Source of the DNA: Pedobacter steynii
GTDB taxonomy: Bacteria; Bacteroidota; Bacteroidia; Sphingobacteriales; Sphingobacteriaceae
Direction: 5' to 3'
DNA length: 64,000 nucleotides
Assembly (NCBI RefSeq): GCF_900103665.1
Contig: NZ_FNGY01000003.1
Coordinates: 372,001-436,000 of the forward strand
The translations under genes and the position numbers were made by a program. Below the pieces are notes generated by a model. That model saw only the letters and a list, made by a program, of their open reading frames with translations. It was not told the DNA's origin and did not search any database. Below, piece by piece: positions 17,711 through 27,437 of this stretch (the stretch's first letter is position 1; the number at the start of each line of letters is the position of its first letter).

Positions 17711-20005
17711 ATGAAAATTGCTTATATTTCTTCTTATCCACCACGCGAATGTGGGATTGCTACGTTTAATCATAACCTCCTTCGGGCAATAGGCCATGAT
17801 AAAGTTGCTGTATCTGACGATAGCTTTGTAGTGGCGATGAATGATGCTGAGGGTTTAGATGAATACGAATACCCCAAAGAAGTAAAATACATCATCCGTC
17901 AGGAAAACCAAAAAGACTATATCCGTGCAGCCGACTATATCAATACCAGTCTTGCAGATGCCTGTATTCTGGAACATGAGTTCGGAATTTACGGCGGCGA
18001 AAGTGGCGTTTATATCCTTCCACTGATTGCACGGTTGAAAAAACCGCTGATCACCATTTTCCATACGATTTTAAAAGATCCCAACTACATGCAGCTGACC
18101 ATCATCAGGGAAATTGCAAAACATTCCTCCAGAATTGTAGTGATGAGCCATCGGGCGGTAGGATTTCTAACCAGTATTTACGGAATTCCTTTTTCAAAAA
18201 TACAGCTGATAGAACATGGCGTTCCGGACCTGGAAGCCAAAATTGAAAATCCGGTGAAACAATCGCTGGCCTTCAAGAATAAAAAAGTGCTGTTTACCTT
18301 TGGCCTGATCAGCAGGAATAAAGGTCTGGAAACGGTTATCCAAGCTTTACCTGCCATAGTCGCGCAACATCCGGATGTCATGTATGTGATTCTGGGGACC
18401 ACCCATCCAGGAGTAGTCAAAAACTCCGGTGAAGAATATCGGGACAGCTTAAAACGGCTGGCAAAAAAGCTCAACGTAGAAGCCAACCTTACTTTTATCA
18501 ATAAATTTGTTTCTGAGGAAGAATTGTTCGACTACCTTACCGCGGCAGATATATACATCACACCTTACCTCAATGAGGCGCAGATCACAAGTGGAACCTT
18601 GTCTTATGCCGTAGGTTCAGGTGCAGCAGTAGTTTCCACTCCTTATTGGCATGCACAGGAATTACTTGCGGACGACAGAGGAAGGTTATTTGACTTCAGA
18701 GATTCCGCAGGCCTTAGCCTTATCGTTAATGACTTGCTTGCTGATAAAGCAAAGCTGAGTTTGTTAAAATCCAATGCCTACGAATACGGTTTACATTTAC
18801 GCTGGCCAAGCACCGGACAAGTCTTTATCGATGTGCTGGAAGAAGCCGTGTCCAAGTACCTGTCGGAAATGGAGAAAGCTGGAAAACAAATCATAGAGCC
18901 GGATATGATGCCTGCATTTAGCCTGGCTCATGTACAACGTTTGACGGACGATACAGGAATTGTTCAGCATGCTAAATATGGCATTCCGAACCTGAAAGAA
19001 GGTTATTGTGTGGACGACAATTCCCGTGCATTGATCCTTGCCATCCTCGCTTATCAGCAAAACAAAAGTAAGGGAGCATTGGAGCTTCTTCCCATTTACC
19101 TCAGTTTCATTCAATACATGCAATGTGAAGATGGCAACTTCAGGAACTTCCTGAGCTTCAAAAGAGAATACCTGGATGAGGTTGGCTCTGAAGACTCTTT
19201 TGGACGAACCGTCTGGGCATTGGGCTACCTCATCAGCAATCCACCTAACAATTCTTACCGGGAATTTGCCAAAGATCTTTTCTTAAAATCTGCAGGTCAT
19301 TTTAAGAACTTAACGCACCTGAGGGGAATTGCCAATACCATTATCGGATTGGCAAAATATATGGAGGCACACCCTTACGACGAGTACATCCGGGAACAAA
19401 TGGACTTTTTGGTGGCTCCGTTAAAGGCTTCCTATAAGGTCCATAAAACCAGTGAATGGCATTGGTTTGAGGAAAAAATGACTTACGACAATGGCATTCT
19501 TCCACTTGCGTTGTTCTCCTATTATGAGGTCAGTAAAGATCAGGAATCTCTGGATATCGGCTTGGAAAGCATGGAATTTCTGTCTCAAAAAACACTTGCC
19601 GATGGCTATTTAAATCCGGTAGGCAATGACGGCTGGCTCTTTAAAGAAGGCCCGGAAATGGCCTTATATGACCAACAGGCAATAGAAACTATGGCGATGG
19701 TATTGATGTACTTCAAGGCTTATGAGATTACCCAGAACCTCCTTTACATCAAAGAAATGTATTTATGCTACCAATGGTTTCTGGGAGAAAACAGCTTACA
19801 CCTTCCGCTATATGATCACGAAACAAAAGGTTGTGGTGATGGTTTACAACCACATGGTGTAAACCGCAACCAGGGTGCAGAAAGCACCCTTGCTTATTGG
19901 ATTTCACATCTGATGGTGCTTCAGGCTTTAGAATCTGAGTACGAATATATTCAAAGCGGAGATTTACTTTCCCTTCAAAAGGAAATCAATAATCCATCGA
20001 TATAA
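17711..20005 (+). CDS. GT4 glycosyltransferase fused to a C-terminal helical (toroid-like) domain
   Basis: A 764-aa protein. The ATG at 17711 gives the GT-B start MKIAYISSYPPRECGIATF; an upstream in-frame codon would add 34 residues with no similarity. Residues 1-385 form a GT4 transferase, with GLISRNKGLETVIQAL and the LNEAQITSGTLSYAVGSGAAVVS donor-site region. Residues from about 397 on form a helical domain of alpha/alpha-toroid type (LAHVQRLTDDTGIVQHA, EGYCVDDNSRALILA, EWHWFEEKMTYDNG), as in glycoside-processing enzymes. It is followed 2 bp later by a second GT4 gene. A bifunctional role in building or trimming a cytoplasmic oligosaccharide is plausible but inferred. Confidence 0.88.
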   Translation: MKIAYISSYPPRECGIATFNHNLLRAIGHDKVAVSDDSFVVAMNDAEGLDEYEYPKEVKYIIRQENQKDYIRAADYINTSLADACILEHEFGIYGGESGVYILPLIARLKKPLITIFHTILKDPNYMQLTIIREIAKHSSRIVVMSHRAVGFLTSIYGIPFSKIQLIEHGVPDLEAKIENPVKQSLAFKNKKVLFTFGLISRNKGLETVIQALPAIVAQHPDVMYVILGTTHPGVVKNSGEEYRDSLKRLAKKLNVEANLTFINKFVSEEELFDYLTAADIYITPYLNEAQITSGTLSYAVGSGAAVVSTPYWHAQELLADDRGRLFDFRDSAGLSLIVNDLLADKAKLSLLKSNAYEYGLHLRWPSTGQVFIDVLEEAVSKYLSEMEKAGKQIIEPDMMPAFSLAHVQRLTDDTGIVQHAKYGIPNLKEGYCVDDNSRALILAILAYQQNKSKGALELLPIYLSFIQYMQCEDGNFRNFLSFKREYLDEVGSEDSFGRTVWALGYLISNPPNNSYREFAKDLFLKSAGHFKNLTHLRGIANTIIGLAKYMEAHPYDEYIREQMDFLVAPLKASYKVHKTSEWHWFEEKMTYDNGILPLALFSYYEVSKDQESLDIGLESMEFLSQKTLADGYLNPVGNDGWLFKEGPEMALYDQQAIETMAMVLMYFKAYEITQNLLYIKEMYLCYQWFLGENSLHLPLYDHETKGCGDGLQPHGVNRNQGAESTLAYWISHLMVLQALESEYEYIQSGDLLSLQKEINNPSI

Positions 20006-20007
20006 GC

Positions 20008-21021
20008 ATGAAGATCGCTGTATTGGCGCCCGTTGCCTGGAGAACTCCTCCGAGGCATTACGGGCCATGGGAACAAATGGCTTCCAACTTAACGGAAGGA
20101 TTATCAAAAGCAGGAATTGAAGTCACACTTTTTGCCACAGGCGATTCTATGACCTCGGGAAAGTTGGATGCGGTAATCGACGAGGGTTATGAGGAAAACC
20201 GGGATCAGGACGCGAAAGTGGTAGAATGTTTACACATCAGCAACCTGATGGATCAGGCCGGCGATTTCGACCTGATCCATAACCATTATGATTTTCTTCC
20301 CCTGACTTACGCTGGCTTAATCAAAACGCCGATGATCACGACTATTCATGGATTTTCTTCGGAAAAGATCATCCCTGTTTATCAAAAATACAATGATCGG
20401 AGTTATTATGTTTCGATCAGTGATTCGGACCGGCATCCTTCACTTAAATATCTGAAAACAGTCTACAACGGAATTGACACTTCTGCCTTTGTCTTTAATG
20501 AGCATCCTGACGACTATCTTTTGTTCTTTGGACGGATACATCCTGATAAAGGGACTGCTGAAGCGATTCAAATTGCCATTCAAAGCGGGCGCAAACTGCT
20601 CATCGCAGGGATCATCCAGGACCAGGACTATTTCAATACGCGTATAGCGCCATTTTTAAGCGCCGACATTGAATTTATGGGCGCAGCCGGCCCGGAACAA
20701 CGGAACGATCTGTTAAGGGGTGCCAGCGCTTTATTACACCCCATCAGCTTTGAAGAACCTTTCGGATTGAGTGTTGCCGAGGCCATGCTTTGCGGAACGC
20801 CTGTCATCGCTTACCGCAGGGGCTCCATGCCGGAGTTGATCAAACATGGGAAAACAGGATTTCTGGTAAAAGAGGTGGAAGAGGCTGCAGCTGCGGTTGC
20901 GCAACTGGATAGTATTGAGAGAGCAGGGTGCCGGGAATGGGCAATGAGCCGTTTTTCTCAGGAAAGGATGGTAAAGGACTATATTAGCCTCTACCATCAA
21001 ATCTTATCTGTTACTTCTTAG
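20008..21021 (+). CDS. GT4-family glycosyltransferase
   Basis: A 337-aa GT-B enzyme beginning MKIAVLAPVAWRTPPRHYGPWE. The acceptor half has the DLIHNHYDFLPLTY block; the donor half has FFGRIHPDKGTAEAIQIA and the E-x7-E region SFEEPFGLSVAEAMLCGTPV. It uses a nucleotide sugar, probably retaining the anomeric configuration; donor and acceptor are unknown. It starts 2 bp after the larger GT4 gene and overlaps the convergent GH130 gene by 11 bp at the 3' ends. Confidence 0.92.
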   Translation: MKIAVLAPVAWRTPPRHYGPWEQMASNLTEGLSKAGIEVTLFATGDSMTSGKLDAVIDEGYEENRDQDAKVVECLHISNLMDQAGDFDLIHNHYDFLPLTYAGLIKTPMITTIHGFSSEKIIPVYQKYNDRSYYVSISDSDRHPSLKYLKTVYNGIDTSAFVFNEHPDDYLLFFGRIHPDKGTAEAIQIAIQSGRKLLIAGIIQDQDYFNTRIAPFLSADIEFMGAAGPEQRNDLLRGASALLHPISFEEPFGLSVAEAMLCGTPVIAYRRGSMPELIKHGKTGFLVKEVEEAAAAVAQLDSIERAGCREWAMSRFSQERMVKDYISLYHQILSVTS

Positions 21022-22525
21022 TTTCTTCTTTTAGCGCTGCTTTTTCTCTGGCTGCAAGGGCACAGGCAGAACTTTTCAATTTGTCGAGCACCAGTTCAAT
21101 CTTTACCGAAGCAAAAGAGGAACAATAATCCGACAAGCCATAAGGAATGATCAGCTCATCGTTATGAATGATAGAACCACAGGAATACAACACATTGGGC
21201 ACGTAACCTTCCCTTTCATCGTTGTTAGGAACAACCAACGGCTCATCGAGCCTGCCAATCTCAATTGAGGGATCATCCAGATTAAACAAGCTGGCACCTA
21301 AACAATAGCGGCGCATCGGGCCTACCCCATGGGTAATCACCAGCCATCCATCTTTTGTTTCAATCGGGGAACCACAATTCCCAATCTGGATAAATTCCCA
21401 GGGGAACATTGGCGCCTGCAGCTTTACAGGATTGTCCCAGACGGTTAATTTATCTGAATACATGAGGTAATTGTTCCAGCCATCAATTCTGGACATCATC
21501 GCGTACTTTCCGTTTATTTTGCGCGGGAAAAGGGCAAGGTTTTTATTTTGAGCACCAATCCCATGCAAGGGACTGATTTTAAAATCATAGAAATCTGTGG
21601 TCTGAAGAAGTTTAGGCATGATCATCGCCCCGTCAAAAGCAGTATAGGTGGCGTAATAAATCACGGAACCATCGCTTTTCACAAAACGAACAAAGCGTGC
21701 GTCTTCAATTCCCTTACGTTCAAATTCTGAGATCGGAAAGATGACGCGATCGGAAATATCGGTATCTCTGGAGAAACTGATCTCATGATAGGTATCAGAC
21801 AGCCATAGAATTTTATCATATTCCAATTTCCTGAGGTCTTCTTCCTGAAGACTTTTGGTATCCAGAATGATCCTTCTTAAAGTCGCATAATCAAACTTTT
21901 CTTCCAATTTTTTGCCAAGCTCATCAAGGATCTCAATATCAATCTTGGAATCTGCAGCCTTTTTCAGGAACAACTTCTTATTATAGACTGCATTTTTAAT
22001 CACCTCCGCTTCGTCAATATAGTTTCCGGCAGGAATTACCGTAATGTTATTATCTCTGTCTATAAGGGCCCTGCGGAAGACTACAGAGGAAATATGTCCC
22101 TCACCTACCGCCCTAAAGCTGATGATGACTCTTTTCTCTCCTTCTACCAGTTCAGACTGGTCAGGATCTTCTATAATAGATGGATTAAAGAAAGCAGCCG
22201 ATTCTATGGAATATTCATGTGTAAAATACGAACCAATGAGTAAACGCTGGTATTTGTCCAGAGATTCGGGATCAAAACCGGCATCATTAATGGCATTGAC
22301 AACCTTCTTACAATGTCTTGTTAAGATTTTGGTAATGTTTCTATGTCGTTTGGAATATTCCTGCAATAAAGGGGAAATGATTCCAAAGACCTCCTGGTCG
22401 GAAAGTGCCATCACATGTTTAACAACTTCTATTGCTCTTTCGTCTCCATTAAAAAAGAAACGTGCGATCACTCGTTTTGGATCAGGATATACTTTAACCG
22501 GTTTTCGTTCTACTAATAATCTCAT
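21011..22525 (-). CDS. GH130-family glycosidase/phosphorylase
   Basis: A 504-aa protein with a five-bladed beta-propeller pattern of GH130, a family of inverting beta-mannoside phosphorylases and mannosidases. Visible family blocks include GAQNKNLALFPRKINGKYAMMSRIDG and GNCGSPIETKDGWLVITHGVGPMRRY. The first 120 residues are a helical extension common in Bacteroidota members. No signal peptide is present, so it acts in the cytoplasm. With the two convergent GT4 genes it probably handles a mannose-containing glycan or reserve oligosaccharide. Phosphorylase or hydrolase activity cannot be decided by eye. Confidence 0.88.
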   Translation of the reverse strand: MRLLVERKPVKVYPDPKRVIARFFFNGDERAIEVVKHVMALSDQEVFGIISPLLQEYSKRHRNITKILTRHCKKVVNAINDAGFDPESLDKYQRLLIGSYFTHEYSIESAAFFNPSIIEDPDQSELVEGEKRVIISFRAVGEGHISSVVFRRALIDRDNNITVIPAGNYIDEAEVIKNAVYNKKLFLKKAADSKIDIEILDELGKKLEEKFDYATLRRIILDTKSLQEEDLRKLEYDKILWLSDTYHEISFSRDTDISDRVIFPISEFERKGIEDARFVRFVKSDGSVIYYATYTAFDGAMIMPKLLQTTDFYDFKISPLHGIGAQNKNLALFPRKINGKYAMMSRIDGWNNYLMYSDKLTVWDNPVKLQAPMFPWEFIQIGNCGSPIETKDGWLVITHGVGPMRRYCLGASLFNLDDPSIEIGRLDEPLVVPNNDEREGYVPNVLYSCGSIIHNDELIIPYGLSDYCSSFASVKIELVLDKLKSSACALAAREKAALKEETKK

Positions 22526-22927
22526 GTGTTATTAACGTTTCAGAAGGGTAAAAAGGTTTTATGAATTTAGAATTATTTTCAAATAACAACAACCCTGAAT
22601 TCTAATGTTTGCTTTTTAGCACATCCTTTTTGTCAGAATCTGTGTCAAAAAGCGTACAAAACAAGCTGACAATATTACAAAATAAGTCAGACTGACGGTG
22701 TGATCTCAAGACGATAAAATGACAAATATCAAGTGATTGTCATTGCAAAATAATAAAGATATTTCATTAGTAATCTTATTCACTTATCAATTAACGAGTT
22801 ACACAAAACGTTCATTTTTAAGTCATGAGCTGATATTTCGTTTGGCATAGCAGTTGACTATATAACATCAATGGTCAGAATATATAAAACAATAAATGAC
22901 CTGATTAATCAATTAAAAAATAAGAAG
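22526..22927. other. 402-bp gap, no gene seen
   Basis: A/T-rich space between the divergent GH130 and barrel genes. It should hold both promoters. I saw no convincing open frame, structured RNA or repeat in it; no clear -33/-7 pair could be fixed. Confidence 0.4.
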
Positions 22928-23563
22928 ATGAAAAAATTATTATTATCATTAGTTGCAGTTTCTGCATTCGCATTTAGTACTCAGGCACAAACTGAAAAAG
23001 GAAAGATTATGGTTGGTGGTAATGTTGCATTCGATACGCAGAAAAGCGATGCTTCAGGCGCTAAATCAAATACAAACTTCCAGATCGTTCCAAGTGTTGG
23101 TTATTTTGTAGCAGATAATTTCGCAGTAGGTACAGGTATTGGTTATGGTTACAGCAAAACCAGCGGTACCGTTTCAGGAGCTGTAACTAACATGGGTAAC
23201 CAAAACACAGCATTCGTAGTAAGTCCTTTTGGTCGTTATTATGCTAACCTTTCTGAATCTTTCAAATTCTTCGGACAATTATCAGTTCCAATGGCATTCG
23301 GTAAAGACAAAGAAGTAAACGCAGATGGTAAAGTTGGTGCTAAAACAGCTTCTACAACAGAAATAGGTGTTGCTTTATCTCCAGGTTTCGCATTCTACCC
23401 TACTAAGAAAATCGGTATCGAGTTTGCATTAAACGGATTGAACTATAACAACCTTCGTAAAGAAGATGGAAATGGCAACAAATTAAAAGGTGCTGGTTAT
23501 GATGAGTTCAGCTTTGGCGCGAATTTCTTCTCTCCAAAAATCGGTATACAGTTACATTTTTAA
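22928..23563 (+). CDS. Outer-membrane beta-barrel protein, third paralogue
   Basis: A 211-aa protein starting at ATG 22928 with signal peptide MKKLLLSLVAVSAFAFSTQAQ; the upstream in-frame codon at 22871 would put 19 non-signal residues in front. Mature start TEKGKIMVGG, strands GYFVADNFAVGTGIGYGY, FGRYYANLSESFKFFG and FYPTKKIGIEF, and terminal IQLHF resemble the pair at 14829 and 15593. Codon use (many GGT, GCT, AAC and frequent-family codons) suggests high expression. Confidence 0.87.
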   Translation: MKKLLLSLVAVSAFAFSTQAQTEKGKIMVGGNVAFDTQKSDASGAKSNTNFQIVPSVGYFVADNFAVGTGIGYGYSKTSGTVSGAVTNMGNQNTAFVVSPFGRYYANLSESFKFFGQLSVPMAFGKDKEVNADGKVGAKTASTTEIGVALSPGFAFYPTKKIGIEFALNGLNYNNLRKEDGNGNKLKGAGYDEFSFGANFFSPKIGIQLHF

Positions 23564-23594
23564 GCATTTCTACTTAAATAGATTTGGTTAGATC

Positions 23595-23630
23595 AACAGG
23601 CCGGGGCAATTTGTCCGGGCCTGTTATTTT
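23595..23630 (+). terminator. Terminator after the third barrel gene
   Basis: AACAGGCC pairs with GGCCTGTT around a G/C-rich 13-nt centre, followed by ATTTTT. It lies 31 bp after the barrel stop. Confidence 0.75.
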
Positions 23631-23695
23631 TAGGGATTTTTTTCTAATTTTAGCAATGAAAGCAGTTTACCGCTGCGGCTAACTTATATATTCTT

Positions 23696-24799
23696 ATGAA
23701 ACAAATACTTTTAATTGCCTGTGGTATTGGGCTTGCACTTTCTGTAAATGCTCAGGAAAGCCCTTTAAAAACCATTAAGGACAACGCTGCAACTGCAGTT
23801 AAGAACCAGGGACAGTCAGGAACCTGCTGGAACTACTCCACTACTTCATTAATAGAATCGGAAGAACTGCGTAAAGGATTGGGAGAATTCAACCTTTCTG
23901 AGATGTATACCGCACGTAACATTTATCTTGAAAAAGCTAAAAACTATATTCTTCGTCAGGGGAAAGCTCAATTTGGCGAAGGCGGACTGGGACATGACCT
24001 GATCCGCGCAATCTCTTTATATGGCGCCATGCCTCAGGAAGCTTTCCAAGGAGTAAGCGGAGAAATCCCCAACCATAGCGGATTAGAAGAAGCCTTAAAA
24101 ACCTACCTTGACCAGGTACTGAAAAAACGCCCGCTTGATGCCAACTGGCTGAAAGGTTATGAAGAAATCCTGAATCAGAAAATCGGAACTCCGCCCGCAA
24201 CATTCGACTACAAAGGAAAAAATTATACGGCAAAAACTTTTGCTAAAGAGGTGTTAAAGTTTGATGCAAACGACTATGTAAACATCTCTTCTTTTACTCA
24301 CCATCCTTATTATTCTTCATTCATCCTTGAAGCACCTGATAATTTTGCGAACGGATCGTTTTACAATCTTCCATTGAACGAAATGGTGAGTCTGACAAAA
24401 ACAGCGCTTAAAGATGGGTATACCATTATGTGGGATGCCGATGTGAGCAGCAAAAACTTCCAGCAAAAGAAAGGATATGCGATGATGTTTGCAGATGATG
24501 CAGATGTAAAAGCAGCTACTTTAAATCCGAATGCAAAAGAAACTGCCTATACTGCAGAATTACGTCAGCAATTGTATGAAGATCTAACCACTCAGGATGA
24601 TCATTTAATGCACCTTACCGGCCTGGATCAAAGCAGTGATGGTAAGTACTTCTTTAAAGTGAAGAATTCATGGGGTGATGTAGGTCCGTTCAAAGGATAT
24701 ATCGAAGTTTCAGAACCTTACTTTGCCATCAATACGGTTAGTTTAGTGGTACCTAAGGCAGCTTTGTCTAAGGAATTGAAAAAGAAATTAGGGTTGTAA
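23696..24799 (+). CDS. C1-family (papain-like, bleomycin hydrolase type) cysteine peptidase
   Basis: A 367-aa exported peptidase. Signal peptide MKQILLIACGIGLALSVNAQ; then NQGQSGTCWNYSTTS with the oxyanion Gln and catalytic Cys44, His306 in HLTGLDQ and Asn324 in KNSWGDVG. This is the full papain-like triad in the C1B/bleomycin-hydrolase arrangement, with the large insertion between Cys and His. It probably acts in the periplasm as an aminopeptidase or dipeptidyl peptidase. It is monocistronic and ends before the hairpin element at 24824. Confidence 0.9.
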   Translation: MKQILLIACGIGLALSVNAQESPLKTIKDNAATAVKNQGQSGTCWNYSTTSLIESEELRKGLGEFNLSEMYTARNIYLEKAKNYILRQGKAQFGEGGLGHDLIRAISLYGAMPQEAFQGVSGEIPNHSGLEEALKTYLDQVLKKRPLDANWLKGYEEILNQKIGTPPATFDYKGKNYTAKTFAKEVLKFDANDYVNISSFTHHPYYSSFILEAPDNFANGSFYNLPLNEMVSLTKTALKDGYTIMWDADVSSKNFQQKKGYAMMFADDADVKAATLNPNAKETAYTAELRQQLYEDLTTQDDHLMHLTGLDQSSDGKYFFKVKNSWGDVGPFKGYIEVSEPYFAINTVSLVVPKAALSKELKKKLGL

Positions 24800-24813
24800 G
24801 TTTGCGCTTATTT

Positions 24814-24891
24814 TAAAAAAACGATGTGCTTTGCGTCCTCAAATCTTTTGAAGGAAAGATTTGTATGTCCTTAAAGCACATTGTTTTTTTT
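24814..24891. repeat. 58-bp hairpin element, copy 1 (bidirectional terminator)
   Basis: Core 24824-24881 begins ATGTGCTTT, ends AAAGCACAT and has inner arms CAAATCTTT/AAAGATTTG, so it folds into a two-storey hairpin. Outside the core, a 7-A run with C and a G with 8 T extend the pairing, which gives terminator signals on both strands between convergent genes. An inverted copy with 56 of 58 identical bases lies at 28158-28215. Confidence 0.85.
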
Positions 24892-24908
24892 ATGATCAAG
24901 CACGGATT

Positions 24909-25688
24909 TTAAGGATCTGTCACCACCTTGATCTCATAGACGGAATGCGCTCCGGATACAGCGATGTAAAAAGGATCAAAACGTCCTAATCTTGCAGCCC
25001 ACAATGGAAAAGAGTGCCCATCTCTGATAAGATCTTTAAAATGGGTCTCATCAGAAAGAATATCAGCTCCATAAGTTTTAAGGATTATACTCCATATGCT
25101 TTGGTCATGCCTGTGATTTATAAAGCCAGGATCCTGAAGCTCCTGATTTAGCTCATCAGTAAATAGTTTAGGATTGTCTTGTAAAACATGATACCATCTA
25201 TTTACTAAGCTGACAGAATGCGTACATTTTCTTACTAAAAAAATGGTTCCAATGACCTGTTTAGAATGAGTAACCACTTCCGTTGAGTTAAAATATTCAA
25301 ATACTTCTTTTTTAGTGTACTCATACTCTTTATGATTTATTTCAAAAGCAAGAATTCCGGTTTCGGAGGCAATTAGTTTCTCTATATACTGGTTGAAGCG
25401 CTCTTTCCCCCAACTATTAATCATACATCCTGCATCGCAATAAACCAGGATATCATTCTCTTCGATTTCGTCAAGCGTTCTTTTCACGAAATAAGGTTTC
25501 CAGGCAAAGCTTCCTCTATCCGTATGATTGAGTATATCATAAAATTCTGTGAGAAACTCAGACGTCATGTCTTCGTTGGAAAAAATAGTCACGTCGTCAA
25601 AGAAAGAAGATGAAACCGCTGTTTCTCTAAAAAACTCCCGCTGTGTTTCATAGCGGAAATCACCATAACTAATTAGTTTTATTTGCAT
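24909..25688 (-). CDS. Probable GT-A type glycosyltransferase (family unassigned)
   Basis: A 259-aa cytoplasmic protein, paralogous to the gene at 26588. A GT-A nucleotide-sugar transferase is suggested by the N-terminal ISYGDFRYE strand, a DxG-like YCDAGCMIN block (about residues 82-90) where the metal-binding DXD usually lies, and the C-terminal HRHDQSIWSIILKTYG segment. The sugar is unknown. It is divergent from the GT2 gene at 25844 and shares the palindrome at 25751 with it. The last 20 residues (FYIAVSGAHSVYEIKVV) are absent in the paralogue. Confidence 0.75.
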   Translation of the reverse strand: MQIKLISYGDFRYETQREFFRETAVSSSFFDDVTIFSNEDMTSEFLTEFYDILNHTDRGSFAWKPYFVKRTLDEIEENDILVYCDAGCMINSWGKERFNQYIEKLIASETGILAFEINHKEYEYTKKEVFEYFNSTEVVTHSKQVIGTIFLVRKCTHSVSLVNRWYHVLQDNPKLFTDELNQELQDPGFINHRHDQSIWSIILKTYGADILSDETHFKDLIRDGHSFPLWAARLGRFDPFYIAVSGAHSVYEIKVVTDP

Positions 25689-25750
25689 AAAAATCTATTT
25701 TTAATGAAAATAGGAACAAGTTTTCCAAAAATACTGTGAGCAATAATTAT

Positions 25751-25795
25751 GAGACATTTGACCCTATTTCAATTTAATAATCCTAATTAAATTGC
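25751..25795 (+). promoter_or_regulatory. Palindromic operator A with -7 box
   Basis: GAGACATTTGACCC at 25751-25764, then 27 nt, then TAAATTGC at 25788. It lies between the divergent genes at 24909 and 25844. It is a member of the eight-copy motif family described in the findings. Confidence 0.75.
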
Positions 25796-25843
25796 TATTC
25801 CATCAGGGTGCAGACAAAGCTTTCTGACAAATAGAAATCAGTC

Positions 25844-26578
25844 ATGAAAAATGAAACTCAAAATAATCGCCACCAACCTTTAATTTCTTGTATATGTATC
25901 ACGTATAAACGGCCACAGCAGCTTCTACAAGCAATCGCTAATTTTAGGGATCAGACTTATATCAATAGAGAATTAATTATTTCGCACACAGACGACGACA
26001 TATCCACTAAAGATCTTATTGAAAAAGTATCAAAACATGATTTACTAAAAATAACAGCAGTTGAGCGTAGTGTAAAAGATCCACTGGGAACAGCAAGGAA
26101 TATTGCGATTAGCACCGCAAAAGGTGAATATGTTTGCATTTGGGATGATGATGATTATCATGCACCAGACAGACTGAAATACCAGGTAAATACTTTAGAA
26201 ACAGCTGGAACAAATTACCAGGCTTGTATATTATCAAGAATCACATTGTATGATAACCTAATGAAAAGGGCCTACTTAACGCGGTTATACAATTGGGGGG
26301 GGACACTTTTATGTCGCAGATCTATTCTCTTACAAAATCCGTATCCGTCTGTTCATCTCTTGGAAGATATCGACCTGATCAGGTTTTTGGAATCTAAAAA
26401 ATTACTAAAGCGCATTGATGATACGTTTCTGTTATACATTTACGTTTATCATGGAACAAATACAATTGATCACCAACACTTTAGATACTTTACAAGAAAA
26501 AGTTTCAGATTCAATAACAGTTTTAATGAGATTATTCAAAAAATGCTTAATGAGGGTACTGAATTTTTAATATATTAA
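25844..26578 (+). CDS. GT2-family glycosyltransferase (type A)
   Basis: A 244-aa GT-A transferase. The nucleotide-binding start PLISCICITYKRP, the GTARNIAI motif and the metal-binding DDDD at residues 101-104 (IWDDDDYHAPDR) are intact. Type A members share this start, the ELxISxxxxD block, and a C-terminal YxYxYHGxN motif (YIYVYHGTN here). Being only about 240 aa, it lacks the extra domains of longer GT2 proteins and has no membrane helix. Donor and acceptor are unknown. It probably forms a module with the divergent GT-A gene at 24909. Confidence 0.88.
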   Translation: MKNETQNNRHQPLISCICITYKRPQQLLQAIANFRDQTYINRELIISHTDDDISTKDLIEKVSKHDLLKITAVERSVKDPLGTARNIAISTAKGEYVCIWDDDDYHAPDRLKYQVNTLETAGTNYQACILSRITLYDNLMKRAYLTRLYNWGGTLLCRRSILLQNPYPSVHLLEDIDLIRFLESKKLLKRIDDTFLLYIYVYHGTNTIDHQHFRYFTRKSFRFNNSFNEIIQKMLNEGTEFLIY

Positions 26579-26587
26579 AAGTATAGG

Positions 26588-27304
26588 TTAAAAATATCCC
26601 ATCCGGGTAGCCCAAAACGGAAAGAACTGTCCTTCTCTCATAAAATCGTCAAAGTAAGTTTCATCTGGCAACACTTCTGCACCATACATTTTCAGTATTA
26701 CACTAAAGATGCTTTGATCATGACGATGAGCAATAAAATCAGGATGTTGGGATTCGGGATCTAATTTATCGGTAAAAAGCCAAGGATTATCATATAAAGT
26801 TTGATTCCATTTGTCTATCATCATGCAAGTATGTGTACACTTTCTAATCAGGATAATTCCGGAAATGATTTGTTTCGAATTGATGATCTCTTTAGAAACA
26901 TTAAAATATTCGAATACCTCTCTTTTAGTATACTGGTATTCTTTGAGTTCCATCTCAAATGTGATGATCCCGGTTTCTGATGAAATTAACTTTTCAATAT
27001 ATTCTTTGAATCTTTCCTTACCCCAGTCATTAATCATACAGCCCGCATCGCAATAGATCAGAATATCTCCTTCTTCAAGAAGATCAAGTACTCTTTTTAT
27101 AAAGTAAGGTTTCCAAATCATGTATCCCCCACCTTTGGAAAATTGCAAAATTTCATAAAATCTCTCTGTAAATGTTACCTCAAGATCTTCATTGGTAAAC
27201 ATCGTTACTTCATCAAAGAAGGAAGAGAATAATGCAGACTCCTTAAAGAATTCCCGTTGCACTTCATATCTCATGTCTCCATAGCTGATCAAATGTATCT
27301 TCAT
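26588..27304 (-). CDS. Probable GT-A type glycosyltransferase, paralogue of 24909
   Basis: A 238-aa protein sharing with the gene at 24909 the start HLISYGDMRYEVQREFF, the YCDAGCMINDWGKERF block, the KEVFEYFN region and HRHDQSIFSVILKMYG. The same unassigned GT-A role is inferred. It ends 9 bp after the stop of the preceding GT2 gene, on the opposite strand, and is divergent from the GT2 gene at 27438 with a shared palindrome. The two divergent pairs are therefore repeats of one layout. Confidence 0.75.
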   Translation of the reverse strand: MKIHLISYGDMRYEVQREFFKESALFSSFFDEVTMFTNEDLEVTFTERFYEILQFSKGGGYMIWKPYFIKRVLDLLEEGDILIYCDAGCMINDWGKERFKEYIEKLISSETGIITFEMELKEYQYTKREVFEYFNVSKEIINSKQIISGIILIRKCTHTCMMIDKWNQTLYDNPWLFTDKLDPESQHPDFIAHRHDQSIFSVILKMYGAEVLPDETYFDDFMREGQFFPFWATRMGYF

Positions 27305-27375
27305 AACTAGCGTTAATAAGTGAATTTACTCAAGTTACAAAGAATTTGAATCTATGGTTTTACTCTGTTGCTTTT

Positions 27376-27420
27376 GGGACAAATGTCCCTATCAGAGGTC
27401 TAAAATCTTCATTAAATTAC
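27376..27420 (+). promoter_or_regulatory. Palindromic operator B with -7 box
   Basis: GGGACAAATGTCCC at 27376-27389 is a perfect palindrome; TAAATTAC begins exactly 27 nt after its tenth base (27413). It sits between divergent genes 26588 and 27438. Confidence 0.8.
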
Positions 27421-27437
27421 ATTATTAAACTTCTTCC

